DNA of 64,000 nt, taken from NCBI RefSeq assembly GCF_021728295.1, contig NZ_JAKJXE010000023.1:1-64000 (forward strand). Reading direction: 5' to 3'. Shown piece by piece: positions 26,308 to 34,933 of this stretch. The notes under the pieces were generated by a model that searched no databases, was not told where the DNA came from, and was given only the letters and a program-made list of their open reading frames with translations. How positions within the stretch are numbered: position 1 is the first letter of the stretch; each line of letters starts with the position of its first letter. Source of the stretch: Pseudomonas petrae. Its GTDB lineage: Bacteria > Pseudomonadota > Gammaproteobacteria > Pseudomonadales > Pseudomonadaceae. The position numbers and the translations under genes were made by a program.

Positions 26308-26325
26308 AAAAGCCCAGCCTTGGCT
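26308..26325 (-). terminator. Hairpin with T run on minus strand
   Basis: On the minus strand CAGCCAAGGCTGGGC is followed by TTTTTT. A second stem (TCCGGTTAGC... CGACCGGA) lies at 26280-26301. The first points leftward against the cro transcript; the second could attenuate rightward transcription. Confidence 0.5.
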
Positions 26326-26389
26326 GAGCATCTTGTCACGACCTGTTAGAGCAGGAAGTGCGCGTTCACTTTGCCCTGAGAAAGTCAAA

Positions 26390-26761
26390 ATGAAATCAGA
26401 AAATACCACCGCGCCATCAAAGGCGCAAGAGCAAACCCGCGAATCAGATGTGCGCGAGTTGATTGCTGTCATCCCCTGCATTCAAGGAGTTGAGCCGCCT
26501 ATGCAGCTTCTCGAGTGCGCTACCAAAGGTCTCGCCGTTGAGGTGATGGAAATGTTGAGGCCGGTTTTCCCGGGCGCCAAGTTCTGCTGCTTTGAAGTTG
26601 CGGTTACTGAGTCTCTTGATGCTCGCCGTCGCGGTATGGAGCACCACAAGGACTTGGTTTTGAGCTGCCGCGAAGCCGACTACCCGGGGGATGTTTACCT
26701 TGAGCGTCTCCACATGAATCGTGAAGTAAAGGGCATTAACACCCAAGGCGGTGCTCAATGA
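26390..26761 (+). CDS. Phage early protein of unknown function (123 aa)
   Basis: ATG 26390 (MKSENTTAPSKAQEQTRESD) follows GAGAAAG. The globular part contains ELIAVIPCIQGVEPPMQLLE and GAKFCCFEVAVTESLDARRR. Its stop overlaps the next start (ATGA). The family was not recognised. It is the second gene of the rightward early operon. Confidence 0.6.
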   Translation: MKSENTTAPSKAQEQTRESDVRELIAVIPCIQGVEPPMQLLECATKGLAVEVMEMLRPVFPGAKFCCFEVAVTESLDARRRGMEHHKDLVLSCREADYPGDVYLERLHMNREVKGINTQGGAQ

Positions 26762-27057
26762 CTGCCCGCACCCGCCCCGCATTCGAAGTCGCTCATGGCG
26801 CGTTGCTCGATCTCGAATCCGCAAGCTACGCGCTCGAAATGATTGATGCCCTGCTTTTCTTTGCCGCAAACGGCAAGGAGCTTCCTGGGGCGCCAGAGCA
26901 CGCTGACAAGCTGATCGATATCGCGCGCACGTTGGTTGCCGATGCTGCCAATACCGCCTCAAGCAACTACGAAAAAATCTGTCGCGAAATTGAAGAACTC
27001 CGCCATAAAACTGCGCAATCCGAAACCGTGGCGCGAGAATCTGAGGTGCAGCCATGA
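26758..27057 (+). CDS. Phage early protein, helical (99 aa)
   Basis: MTARTRPAFEVAHGALLDLE, then AANGKELPGAPEHADKLIDI and a coiled-coil-like C-terminus (YEKICREIEELRHKTAQSET). It has ATGA overlaps on both sides in a string of five similar small genes. The function is unknown. Confidence 0.65.
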   Translation: MTARTRPAFEVAHGALLDLESASYALEMIDALLFFAANGKELPGAPEHADKLIDIARTLVADAANTASSNYEKICREIEELRHKTAQSETVARESEVQP

Positions 27058-27287
27058 CCCCTTCTCGCGAGCTCTACAACAAGATTGACACCAGTCTGCG
27101 CGTGATACGCGGCCTTGCCGACGTCCTCATCAATAACGACTCCTTCAAAACAGATGCGACGGATGAAGCTCCGGCCCAATTGGACCAGAGTAACGAAATG
27201 GTTCTCCACGAAGCCGTGCTGTTGCTGGCAGATGCGGCACAGAACGAACTGGTCGAGCTGGTCAATTCGTTGGGGTTGCCGTCATGA
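27054..27287 (+). CDS. Small phage early protein (77 aa)
   Basis: MTPSRELYNKIDTSLRVIRG with C-terminal VLLLADAAQNELVELVNSLG. It is acidic and helical, with ATGA overlaps on both sides. The function is unknown. Confidence 0.6.
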   Translation: MTPSRELYNKIDTSLRVIRGLADVLINNDSFKTDATDEAPAQLDQSNEMVLHEAVLLLADAAQNELVELVNSLGLPS

Positions 27288-27568
27288 CTCGCACCTACAA
27301 AGAAGTTGCCAGCGAGGCCTACGACGACCTCTTTAGCCAGAGCTGCGCGCATACAGACGCCAAGGCGATATTCCGGGCCATCTCGAAGCTGCTCCCCTTG
27401 GGCGATGTCGCGGGTGATCTGGCGCGTATCGGCGAGGCTCACGCCGAGGAATGGCGTTGCTTTGCCGAGGAGTGGGCCAATCGCATGAGCTCCGAAATGG
27501 ACACCATCGAAAGCGCTGCGCCACAAAACGTCGAGATGCCGAATCGTGGCGCGGGAGGTGCGGCATGA
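27284..27568 (+). CDS. Small phage early protein (94 aa)
   Basis: MTRTYKEVASEAYDDLFSQS, AIFRAISKLLPLGDVAGDLA and EEWRCFAEEWANRMSSEMDT. It is helical and acidic and is coupled by ATGA to the antirepressor-like gene. The function is unknown. Confidence 0.6.
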   Translation: MTRTYKEVASEAYDDLFSQSCAHTDAKAIFRAISKLLPLGDVAGDLARIGEAHAEEWRCFAEEWANRMSSEMDTIESAAPQNVEMPNRGAGGAA

Positions 27569-28329
27569 ATCCTCTTGTGAAGTTCGATTTCAACGGTGCC
27601 GGCGTTCGTGCCGTCACGGATGAGCATGGCGAGGCGTGGTTTATCGCTCGGGACGTTGCCGAACTGCTGGACTATGTCGATACCGACCAAGCCATTCGCA
27701 CCCACTGCAAAGGTGCTCAGACCTACCCCGTCGAAATCACGGGTCAGGTCCGGCATGTGAAGGTGATCCCTGAACGTGATGTTTATCGTCTGGTGATGCG
27801 CTCACGTCTTCCTGCGGCCGAGGCATTCGAAGAGTGGGTGGTGGGGGAGGTCCTGCCGACCATCCGCAAAACAGGCAGCTATCAAAGACCAATGACCCAG
27901 GCCGAGATGATCGCGGCAAGCGCGAACATCCTCGTCAGCCTGGAACGGCAACAGGCCCAGCAGCAGGTTGACCTAGTACGGGTCGAGCGCAAAGTCGAAG
28001 ACATGGAACGCTTCCATGTATGGGATCACCGGCCATCAAACTGCTTGTCGCTGACCGGCGTTAAGGCCGAGATGAACAAGCGCTACGGCCTGTCCGGCGC
28101 AGTGGTCGATTACGTTCTGAAGGACTGGCCACATCTTCCGAACCCTGCCGGCATGGTGCGCAACGGCCACGAGGAAGCTCTCGGAAGCCAGTACATGGTG
28201 TGGGCGAAGACTCTCGTCACCACTGCGTTCAAGCGCTTCGTCAGCGAATGCCAGATGGAAACCGCGACCCAAGCGCGCCACCCATATTTCGAGGGCCGGT
28301 TCCGCCTGGTCCAGGAGGTCCAGTCATGA
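27565..28329 (+). CDS. BRO-N / Ant-type antirepressor-like protein
   Basis: A 254-aa protein. Residues about 1-110 are a BRO-N domain (EAWFIARDVAELLDYVDTDQ, then VIPERDVYRLVMRSRLPAAE, AFEEWVVGEVLPTIRKTGSY), a DNA-binding fold shared by phage antirepressors. The C-terminal half (WDHRPSNCLSLTGVKAEMNK) differs from KilA-C types and is not assigned. The ATG overlaps the preceding stop; an upstream extension to 27451 is a shadow. It probably modulates the lysis-lysogeny switch. Confidence 0.8.
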   Translation: MNPLVKFDFNGAGVRAVTDEHGEAWFIARDVAELLDYVDTDQAIRTHCKGAQTYPVEITGQVRHVKVIPERDVYRLVMRSRLPAAEAFEEWVVGEVLPTIRKTGSYQRPMTQAEMIAASANILVSLERQQAQQQVDLVRVERKVEDMERFHVWDHRPSNCLSLTGVKAEMNKRYGLSGAVVDYVLKDWPHLPNPAGMVRNGHEEALGSQYMVWAKTLVTTAFKRFVSECQMETATQARHPYFEGRFRLVQEVQS

Positions 28330-28910
28330 GCAACTCCAAACCAATCATCACAATGGATGGCATTGTTCTCGACGTCGACCATTACAAGAAGTATGCCGAC
28401 GGCCCGTTGCTGCTCAAGTGCTTTGAGGTCATAGACGAAGCCATTGATGCGGTGGAAGAGGGCGCAAAAATCCGGCTTCACGATGAGACCTATATCGGTT
28501 TAATCGCGGCGTACTGGGCGCTGACGGCGTTATTCGAGCGCCATACAGGAGCTGTGGCCAAAGAGGTCTCCGACAAGCGCATTGAAAACCTGCGCGCGCG
28601 GCTATTCGGCGGTGACCCGGGGCCCACGCAGCTCCCCGTCAGTAAGCCGTTGGACCAGCCTGTGATTCTCAGTGAGGCACATCTTGAGCAGGTCGACGAC
28701 TACACGCTTGCCAGCCTTGCGTTGACCGATTGCGATAATAGCCAAGTGAACTTGCTCGGCGCTGACCACAGCCTGTCGCCTGAGGACTTCCGCAACACGA
28801 TCGTACCGATGGCGAACGCCCAGACGGCTCTGCGCCTGCTGTGCCGCCGCTTGCTTGAAGACAAAATCGGTTCTTCCTCGTACCTACCTGCGGGGGAGAC
28901 GCTGCAATGA
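28326..28910 (+). CDS. Phage early protein of unknown function (194 aa)
   Basis: MSNSKPIITMDGIVLDVDHY, VIDEAIDAVEEGAKIRLHDE and LRLLCRRLLEDKIGSSSYLP. It is mainly helical and acidic, with no recognised domain. It has ATGA overlaps on both sides, so it is co-translated with the replication genes. Confidence 0.6.
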   Translation: MSNSKPIITMDGIVLDVDHYKKYADGPLLLKCFEVIDEAIDAVEEGAKIRLHDETYIGLIAAYWALTALFERHTGAVAKEVSDKRIENLRARLFGGDPGPTQLPVSKPLDQPVILSEAHLEQVDDYTLASLALTDCDNSQVNLLGADHSLSPEDFRNTIVPMANAQTALRLLCRRLLEDKIGSSSYLPAGETLQ

Positions 28911-29134
28911 CCCTGACCAACTTGAACAACGCTGCAGGTCTGCGCCCGTCAGCTCGCGTCGTCGCGGGCCCGTGGCCTAACTACACGAACTGTCGTCATC
29001 TGCCCAAGCGCGAGCGCTGGGAGATTTACGGCCTGGCGAAGGCTGGCCGGATGGCTCTCGAAGATCGTGGCATCGTCATGGACGAGTCCTACGACGCGTT
29101 CATCAAGCGCGTGACGCGGGAGCTCCACATATGA
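28907..29134 (+). CDS. Small phage protein upstream of replication genes (75 aa)
   Basis: MTLTNLNNAAGLRPSARVVA, then HLPKRERWEIYGLAKAGRMA and AFIKRVTRELHI. The basic helical C-terminus could bind nucleic acid. ATGA overlaps join it to the replication initiator gene. The family was not recognised. Confidence 0.6.
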   Translation: MTLTNLNNAAGLRPSARVVAGPWPNYTNCRHLPKRERWEIYGLAKAGRMALEDRGIVMDESYDAFIKRVTRELHI

Positions 29135-29889
29135 GCCTGCTCTTCAATTTCCGCCCACTAGTCATCAACCCATTGCTTGCCGAGCGAATTGGCCTGAACG
29201 AAGCAATCGTGCTGCAGCAGCTCAAGTACTGGTTGAACGAAACTGAGTCCGGCGTCGAGCACGACGGTCAGCGGTGGGTTTACAACACCATTGAGCAGTG
29301 GCAGCGGCAGTTTCCGTTCTGGTCACCTGACACAGTCAAACGGGCCCTCAAATCTCTGCAGAAGCAGGGCCTGATTGTGGCTGAGCAGCTAGCTAAGGCC
29401 AGGCATGACCATACGAACCATTACTCGATCAACTACCTGTCGGGTGCACTGATCGATCAGGGCAATTTGCACCGATCAGAAGAGGGCAAATTGCCCCAAT
29501 CGGGCGGGGCAGAATGCCCCGATCTTCATACAGAGATTACAACAAAGACTACTCCAGAGACTTTCGTGGTCTTCGAGCGATTCTGGAAGCTGTATCCCCG
29601 CAAGGTCGACAAGGTCAAGGCCGAGAAGGCATGGATCAAGCTGAACGTGACCGAAGAGATGTTCGCCGTGATCGCCACAGTGCTTGCTCGCCAGTGCCAA
29701 AGCGTGGGCTGGCTGAAAAGCGGTGGGCAGTTCATCCCCCACCCGACCACATGGATCAACGGCAATCGCTGGGAAGACGAACCCTTGGCGGCAGCCGCTC
29801 AGTCCCATCACACCGACCTCGATCAAATCGACCACACCGAAGGGCTTGTTCGCCAGCCTGACGGTTCGTACCGAGTAGCCAAACCATGA
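29131..29889 (+). CDS. Phage replication initiator-like (O-type) protein
   Basis: A 252-aa protein. The N-terminal winged helix (LLAERIGLNEAIVLQQLKYW, WSPDTVKRALKSLQKQGLIV) is the replication-protein domain often found before DnaC genes. The C-terminal part (FERFWKLYPRKVDKVKAEKA, HPTTWINGNRWEDE) is a helicase-loader-interacting motif of phage O/DnaT-like proteins. It is followed with ATGA overlap by the loader and helicase, a complete theta-initiation set. The origin is probably inside or beside this gene, but no iterons were recognised. Confidence 0.8.
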   Translation: MSLLFNFRPLVINPLLAERIGLNEAIVLQQLKYWLNETESGVEHDGQRWVYNTIEQWQRQFPFWSPDTVKRALKSLQKQGLIVAEQLAKARHDHTNHYSINYLSGALIDQGNLHRSEEGKLPQSGGAECPDLHTEITTKTTPETFVVFERFWKLYPRKVDKVKAEKAWIKLNVTEEMFAVIATVLARQCQSVGWLKSGGQFIPHPTTWINGNRWEDEPLAAAAQSHHTDLDQIDHTEGLVRQPDGSYRVAKP

Positions 29890-30665
29890 CCGCACCGACC
29901 ATCTTCAAAACTGAATCTGCCCAGTGCAGCGAGCATGGGCAATACCTCAACCACCTGACGGAATCGTTTGTTGGTGATCACTTCTGGCAAGGCTGTCCTC
30001 GGTGCCAGTTCGATGCCGTGCACTCCCCGGATGATGCGACCCACAAGCCGGCCGCCGCAGTACGTGATGCTCGCAGGCTGAACGCGGCTCTCATCGCCTC
30101 GGACATTCCGCTGCGCTTCCGCAAAGCGACACTGGACAGTTACGAGACCACTGCCAGCGCTGCGCAGCAAACCGTAGCCCTGCGGCAGTGCCGTGAATAC
30201 GCCCAGGGCTTCGAAGCCAACTGGAATGTGGGTCGGTCGATGATGTTGCTTGGAGGCCTTGGTACCGGGAAGACTCATTTGGCCTGCGCCATTGCGCAGC
30301 ACGTCATTCGCGAATTCCGCGCAGTGGCTCGCTACACCTCGGCGCTGTCGATCATTCGGGACGTGAAGAGCACGTTCGCCAAGGACGCCGCGCTGACTGA
30401 AACCCAAATCTACGAGGGGCTGACGAAACCCGATCTGCTGATCGTGGACGAGGTCGGGGTGCAAAACGGCAGCGACTTTGAGCGCCAGGTCTTGTTCGAG
30501 ACGATCAATGGCCGGTACGAGAGCCTTCAGCCCACCATTGTGATTTCCAACCTGAACATATTAGCGATTCGCAAATACCTTGGGGATCGTGTGGTGGACC
30601 GACTCAGCGACAACGGTGGTCCGGCCGTGTTGTTCAACTGGGCCTCGGCGCGAGGTGAAGCATGA
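29886..30665 (+). CDS. DnaC-like helicase loader ATPase
   Basis: A 259-aa AAA+ protein. Cys residues (CSEHG, CPRC) near residues 14-40 suggest a zinc-binding N-terminus. Walker A GGLGTGKT is at 123-130, Walker B LLIVDEVG near 178, and the sensor region is VISNLNI. The fold matches DnaC/IstB-type loaders that place DnaB on DNA. It is directly upstream of the phage helicase with ATGA overlap. Confidence 0.9.
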   Translation: MTAPTIFKTESAQCSEHGQYLNHLTESFVGDHFWQGCPRCQFDAVHSPDDATHKPAAAVRDARRLNAALIASDIPLRFRKATLDSYETTASAAQQTVALRQCREYAQGFEANWNVGRSMMLLGGLGTGKTHLACAIAQHVIREFRAVARYTSALSIIRDVKSTFAKDAALTETQIYEGLTKPDLLIVDEVGVQNGSDFERQVLFETINGRYESLQPTIVISNLNILAIRKYLGDRVVDRLSDNGGPAVLFNWASARGEA

Positions 30666-32038
30666 GCCGCGATCTTTTCAACGTAGACGCGGAGTTCGGT
30701 TTGCTGGGTGCGATTTTTGTAGAGCCAACGCTACTCGACGAGATATCCAGCAAGGTCGACATCGCCGACTTCCACGAGATCGAGAATGCTGCGTTATACC
30801 GGGCGATTCTGGATTGTCACGAAGCGGGCGACCCGGTTGATGTCGTGACCGTGAGTATCCATCACGAGCGCCTTCCGGACGGCAGCAGCATGTTGGCTCA
30901 TGCCGCGCAGATCCATCAGAACGCCCAAGGAAGCTCGAGCTGGAAAACGTACGCACGAGTAATCCGGGAGCGGGCGGTCTTGCGCAAGGTGGTTGAAGCC
31001 GCCCACTCAATCACTGAGTCCGCCAATGATGACCTGCCGGTGGCGGAGATCATCGCGCGCGGTCAGCAAGCCATGGCCGATCTGCGTGACCTGGAAGATG
31101 GCGAGCCGGACTATCACAAGGTCGGCGACATCCTGCCTAAGGTGATCGACATCATCGATTCCAAGTTCTCTGGCACGGCGCCGAAAGGGCTCTCGACCGG
31201 CATACCGGATCTGGACAAGCTGATCAGGGGCCTGCGTCCTGGCAACATGGTGGTTGTGGCGGGCCTGCCGGCGTCCGGCAAGACTATCCTCGGCGTGCAG
31301 ATTGCCCAACACGCGACTACCCAGCTCGGCGGCGCCGGTTTGGTTTTCAGTCTGGAGATGACCAAGGAAGAGCTGGTGACGCGCAATATCGCCTCGCTGG
31401 GCGCGGTGGATCTGACCCGGCTGGATGAAGGTCACTCGCTGAAGGATGAAGACTGGCCGCGCATCACTAGCGCGGTGAGCGTCCTGCACAGAGCGCGGCT
31501 GTACGTTTGCGATCAGGCCGGCATGACCGTCGCGCGCATTCGCTCAATCGCCCGCCAGTGCCAGCGTCAGGAAGGGCTGGACGTGCTCGTGGTCGACTAC
31601 ATCACCCTGATCGCGGGTGAGGGTGGGCAGAACCGCACTCTGGAAGTCGGCAAGATCTCCACGGCGCTGAAGAACTTGGCCAAGGAGCTGAAGGTGCCGG
31701 TGATCGTGCTTGCGCAGCTCAACCGTGGACCCACCAATCGCCCAGACAAGCGACCGCGCCCGAGCGATATCCGCGACAGCGGGCAGATCGAGCAGGACGC
31801 CGACGTCGTCATTCTGGTTCATCGCGACACGGATACCGACGAGGGGGCGAACGGCGTCACGGAGCTGATCGTGGGCAAGTGCCGACACGGCAAGCCGGGC
31901 ACCTGTCTGGTCCAGGCTCAAGGCCAGTTCGTTCGCTTCGTGCCGTTTGGTGGAAAGCCGCCCAGCGCCGAAGAGGTGGAGATGGGCCGAGTGCTGAAGT
32001 TCACCGGACGCTCCAAGGGGAGGAAAGATCATGAGTAA
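30662..32038 (+). CDS. Replicative DNA helicase, DnaB-like
   Basis: A 458-aa protein. The N-terminal DnaB helical domain (EFGLLGAIFVEPTLLDEISS) spans about 1-110. The RecA-like core has Walker A GLPASGKT (201-208), FSLEMTKEELVTR, Walker B VLVVDYITLI, LAQLNRG and the SGQIEQDADVVILVHRD box. It unwinds phage DNA ahead of the host polymerase. The loader gene lies just upstream. Length is normal for phage DnaB. Confidence 0.95.
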   Translation: MSRDLFNVDAEFGLLGAIFVEPTLLDEISSKVDIADFHEIENAALYRAILDCHEAGDPVDVVTVSIHHERLPDGSSMLAHAAQIHQNAQGSSSWKTYARVIRERAVLRKVVEAAHSITESANDDLPVAEIIARGQQAMADLRDLEDGEPDYHKVGDILPKVIDIIDSKFSGTAPKGLSTGIPDLDKLIRGLRPGNMVVVAGLPASGKTILGVQIAQHATTQLGGAGLVFSLEMTKEELVTRNIASLGAVDLTRLDEGHSLKDEDWPRITSAVSVLHRARLYVCDQAGMTVARIRSIARQCQRQEGLDVLVVDYITLIAGEGGQNRTLEVGKISTALKNLAKELKVPVIVLAQLNRGPTNRPDKRPRPSDIRDSGQIEQDADVVILVHRDTDTDEGANGVTELIVGKCRHGKPGTCLVQAQGQFVRFVPFGGKPPSAEEVEMGRVLKFTGRSKGRKDHE

Positions 32039-32318
32039 CGTAACTGTGGCGCTGCCGCGCAAGAGCCTCACTCAGGTGGAGTGCAAGTTCCTCAAGATGG
32101 GGAACCGCATGCTCCTGGAGCAAACCAACGGCCGAATCGCATCGGCAGCCCTGATGGACATCGTGGCGGACTGGCACGGTACATCGGGGCAGACCGGATT
32201 CGAGGCCTATGCGAAAGCCTGGGTGCTCGAAGGCAACGCCAAAAACAAACACGCCGACAAGATGCTTCGCGATCTGCTTGGCCTGAAAAACGCACCAGAT
32301 CCGAGGAAGGCAGCATGA
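32031..32318 (+). CDS. Phage protein of unknown function (95 aa)
   Basis: MSNVTVALPRKSLTQVECKF, then IASAALMDIVADWHGTSGQT and MLRDLLGLKNAPDPRKAA. It overlaps the helicase gene by 8 bp and the antiterminator gene by 4 bp, so it is translated in the same operon. No domain was recognised. Confidence 0.6.
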   Translation: MSNVTVALPRKSLTQVECKFLKMGNRMLLEQTNGRIASAALMDIVADWHGTSGQTGFEAYAKAWVLEGNAKNKHADKMLRDLLGLKNAPDPRKAA

Positions 32319-32698
32319 TGACTCGCAACCCGTTGGGGCGTCCGTTGGGAGACACCGAATACTTGCTTGAGCAGTGGGGGTGGTGGCGTATGGATGGGAT
32401 GGGTGTGCCTAGCTATGCTTCGCCCATGTTTGCGTTGATGCGCGATGCACTGCCGAGCCCAACGAAGTCTTACTGCATCACTGATGACTGGGCTGTGGGG
32501 ATTGATCGCGCTGTGGCCAGGCTTAGCGCACGCGACCAGCAGATGGGTGATGTCCTCTGGCTGTATTTCGGCGCCAAGTGGCCAATGCTGCGTGTTGGTA
32601 AGCATTTTCGCATTAGCGAGGCAAAAGCAAGAGAGCTGAAGCAGGCAGGGGTAGCCTGGGTGGACTGTGCCGTCGCCGAACTGCGCGACGCCGCCTAG
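32315..32698 (+). CDS. Q-like late antitermination protein (DUF1133-type)
   Basis: A 127-aa protein at the end of the early operon. LGDTEYLLEQWGWWRMDGMG and the C-terminal helix-turn-helix-like RVGKHFRISEAKARELKQAG match the DUF1133/Q antiterminator group. In lambdoid phages Q lets RNA polymerase read through terminators into the lysis and head genes. Terminator-like hairpins at 33243 and 33881 fit such a late leader. ATG 32315 overlaps the preceding stop. Confidence 0.65.
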   Translation: MMTRNPLGRPLGDTEYLLEQWGWWRMDGMGVPSYASPMFALMRDALPSPTKSYCITDDWAVGIDRAVARLSARDQQMGDVLWLYFGAKWPMLRVGKHFRISEAKARELKQAGVAWVDCAVAELRDAA

Positions 32699-32756
32699 GG
32701 ATATCTGCGATCGCTCAGTTCAGCGTGGATGTAGCCCGGGGTCTACCGGCCCCAGG

Positions 32757-33029
32757 CTACTGATCCAGCTTAGGCGTGAGGGTACGGCGAGAGTGTTTGT
32801 ATTTCTCATCCAGCCACGAGACTAGGCTTTCAATTCTGTAGGGAGGACGGCCTGGGGCTGCTTCGAGTTGCTGGGCCAACAGGAGACGATTGCTCTCAGT
32901 GAGTTGATACCCTCGTAATTCGAGATATTCGTCAATGAAGCGCTCTACACGCCATGCCTCGGCAACCGATACGAATACGCTCTCTACCTTGCCTTTTTGG
33001 TACTGGGCGTCTGACTGCGAGGGCAACAT
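32757..33029 (-). CDS. Minus-strand phage protein of unknown function (90 aa)
   Basis: ATG 33029 with AGGA upstream (MLPSQSDAQYQKGKVESVFV). VAEAWRVERFIDEYLELRGY and RPPYRIESLVSWLDEKYKHS suggest a compact helical fold. It is transcribed against the surrounding late operon, which is typical of a lysogeny-expressed moron. The function is unknown. Confidence 0.55.
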   Translation of the reverse strand: MLPSQSDAQYQKGKVESVFVSVAEAWRVERFIDEYLELRGYQLTESNRLLLAQQLEAAPGRPPYRIESLVSWLDEKYKHSRRTLTPKLDQ

Positions 33030-33242
33030 GATATGTCCTGATTGATGGTAATTCGCCACTATAGAGCGCCTTCCCTATGCTCACAATCATCCTGGTGGTC
33101 CTGCCGATGGCCGGTGGATTGATCTCATCATCGGGACATCATTCGCTCAGTGAAAAAAAACACTTTTACGCGCGGAATAACTCTGTTTTCATGGCACGGT
33201 GTTCAGCTGATTCAGCGCGGCACGCACACATGAAGACGAAAG

Positions 33243-33272
33243 CCCGGCCATATTTGAGCCGGGTTTTTTATG
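33243..33272 (+). terminator. Intrinsic terminator in the late leader
   Basis: CCCGGCCATATTTGAGCCGGG followed by TTTTTT. It lies between Q-like and lysis genes, a likely target of antitermination. Also in the gap 33030-33278, no gene is supported. Confidence 0.7.
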
Positions 33273-33278
33273 CCGGTG

Positions 33279-33605
33279 TCAGGAGATTCGCGGAGGGACG
33301 CATTCGCTGCTCCAGCGTTGCAAGGCTTTGAATCCCTTCGAAGTCAAGATGAAGGTTGAGCTTTGCCCCGCCGGTGATTGAGCGATTAGTTGTTCCAGCG
33401 TTAGCCACTGAAGGGCCAGATTTATTTCGTCGCGGATGATTTCCCACTCCGCGCTGACAAGCTGGCGTCCCTTTTCGAGTACTGGTTCCTCATCGGTCAG
33501 CCCGATCGACTTGGGATTAGGCCGGCTGCCTTGAGGAAACTTGCCGTATAGGTCGCGCAGGACTTTTCCAGCTATCTCGTCGAATCGGTTGATGTGCGCG
33601 TGCAT
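33279..33605 (-). CDS. Minus-strand phage protein of unknown function (108 aa)
   Basis: AAGGAGC precedes ATG 33605. MHAHINRFDEIAGKVLRDLY, then INLALQWLTLEQLIAQSPAG and TSKGFKALQRWSSECVPPRI (a winged-helix-like end). Like the gene at 32757 it runs against the late operon and may be expressed from the prophage. No family was recognised. Confidence 0.6.
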   Translation of the reverse strand: MHAHINRFDEIAGKVLRDLYGKFPQGSRPNPKSIGLTDEEPVLEKGRQLVSAEWEIIRDEINLALQWLTLEQLIAQSPAGQSSTFILTSKGFKALQRWSSECVPPRIS

Positions 33606-33700
33606 TGGAGCTCCTTGGTAGGTGAACAGGTTGAAGACCCAGCATAGAGCTCGTTACTGACGCAGCGCCAGCAGAGCTGCTTAGCCTGACTTATGTAGTG

Positions 33701-33817
33701 ATGCCAAAAATTTACGATTTCATGCGGGACGCCATAGCCAGGGTGGTTCCTTCGGGAGTGGCCTGGACGTCGATAGCCGGAAGTGCGGCGTACGGAAATA
33801 ACACCGGCAGTCATTGA
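33701..33817 (+). CDS. Possible 38-aa peptide in late leader
   Basis: ATG 33701 opens MPKIYDFMRDAIARVVPSGV and ends AAYGNNTGSH. The composition is protein-like but there is no Shine-Dalgarno sequence. It sits just upstream of the terminator at 33881 and the holin gene. Function unknown; it may be spurious. Confidence 0.3.
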   Translation: MPKIYDFMRDAIARVVPSGVAWTSIAGSAAYGNNTGSH

Positions 33818-33880
33818 GCCCCTTATATCGAGAGTGCGTGGGGCGGCTTTTGCGGACTGATGGAAAGACATCGCGTATTT

Positions 33881-33908
33881 CGAGCCTCGGCATTTGCCGG
33901 GGCTTTTT
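33881..33908 (+). terminator. Intrinsic terminator upstream of the lysis cassette
   Basis: GCCTCGGCATTTGCCGGGGC followed by TTTTT. A second late-leader terminator, before the holin. Confidence 0.7.
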
Positions 33909-33995
33909 AGTTTCAGCCCTGCCACACCCATCGCTCCGAGCTGGGAGTGCTGTGGGGCTGACCCATTCCCCGATCCCGAAAGGGCGGACTGTCGG

Positions 33996-34325
33996 ATGTC
34001 GACGAAGATGCCGGAAAAAACACCTGACTTCTGGGCGCACGTCTGGCTCGTCCTGTCGAATCCGCTCTGGCAAGGAGCGATCATGGCCGCAACCATCTCG
34101 TTACTGCGTGTGCTGTACGAGGGCAAGGAGGCGAACAAGTGGCGCGTCCTGCTTGAAGCGCTGATCTGCGGCGCCTTGAGCCTGTCAGCCAGCAGCGTCA
34201 TCGAGTGGATGGCATGGCCGTCGAGCCTGTCGGTCGCCGCCGGCGGAACGATCGGGTTCATCGGCGTAACCGCCATACGCGAACTGATCATCCGATTCCT
34301 CGGCCGCAAGGCGGACTCACTATGA
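33996..34325 (+). CDS. Phage holin (lambda-S superfamily 3 type)
   Basis: A 109-aa protein with about three hydrophobic helices (WQGAIMAATISLLRVLYEGK, ALICGALSLSASSVIEWMAW, GGTIGFIGVTAIRELIIRFL) and a charged C-terminus. MPEKTPDFWAHVW and GFIGV-x-AIRE match the Phage_holin_3 family. It forms lesions that release endolysin. The start at 33996 has a weak ribosome-binding site; an in-frame ATG four codons later gives the dual-start arrangement seen in holin/antiholin genes. Confidence 0.85.
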   Translation: MSTKMPEKTPDFWAHVWLVLSNPLWQGAIMAATISLLRVLYEGKEANKWRVLLEALICGALSLSASSVIEWMAWPSSLSVAAGGTIGFIGVTAIRELIIRFLGRKADSL

Positions 34326-34753
34326 GCCTCGAACCCGTTGTCGCAGTTGCCAAGGCTGGCTCCACATTGCGAACCATTGCAGTCGCCATCGTCATTGCCA
34401 TCGTCATGGGGTTGCTGATTGCCATCCAGCAGGTCCGCGTTGTGACTCTGCAGGGCGCCGTGACCGTTGAGCGTGACGCAAAGCAACTGGCGGTCGATGC
34501 CAACAAGGAAAGCCAGGCCACCATCACCACGCTGAAAGCCGAAGCTGTTCGAAACGCCGCGTACACCGCCGACTTGAACAAACGTATCAAGGCCAGCGAA
34601 GACAAAGCCAAGAAGGCGAGGAAGGAATTCGATGATCTCAAGCGCAACAGCAAACCTGTTCGTGATTGGGCTGCTCAGCCTTTGCCTGACGGCCTGCGCG
34701 GCAAAGCCGCAAGTGGTAACAAAGACAACAGCCATAAGGCTGGAAGCCCCTGA
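34322..34753 (+). CDS. Rz-like i-spanin
   Basis: A 143-aa protein. One N-terminal transmembrane helix (RTIAVAIVIAIVMGLLIAIQ) anchors it to the inner membrane. A long periplasmic coiled coil (VNANKESQ-like VDANKESQATITTLKAEAVR, LNKRIKASEDKAKKARKEFD) follows. The start overlaps the holin stop by ATGA. With the nested Rz1 it should fuse the membranes in the last step of lysis. Confidence 0.85.
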   Translation: MSLEPVVAVAKAGSTLRTIAVAIVIAIVMGLLIAIQQVRVVTLQGAVTVERDAKQLAVDANKESQATITTLKAEAVRNAAYTADLNKRIKASEDKAKKARKEFDDLKRNSKPVRDWAAQPLPDGLRGKAASGNKDNSHKAGSP

Positions 34754-34901
34754 GCTGATCCCCTGTGAGCGGGTCAACGCTGACGATACCGATTTGCGGG
34801 ACAACGGCGATGTGTGGGAACTGAAAGACCAGGCGATCAAGCTGCTCGACACGTGCGCTGACCAAGTTGATGCGCAGATCGTCCGCAGCCAGAGCAAGTA
34901 A
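34632..34901 (+). CDS. Rz1-like o-spanin lipoprotein, nested in Rz
   Basis: An 89-aa lipoprotein in the +1 frame of the Rz gene, which it overlaps by 122 bp. The signal peptide (MISSATANLFVIGLLSLCLT) ends in lipobox LTAC with Cys22 as the lipidated residue. The mature protein is short and acidic, as expected for an outer-membrane spanin subunit. Confidence 0.85.
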   Translation: MISSATANLFVIGLLSLCLTACAAKPQVVTKTTAIRLEAPELIPCERVNADDTDLRDNGDVWELKDQAIKLLDTCADQVDAQIVRSQSK

Positions 34902-34933
34902 ACCCCATGCTTGACCGGTTCAGGAGAGTGGCA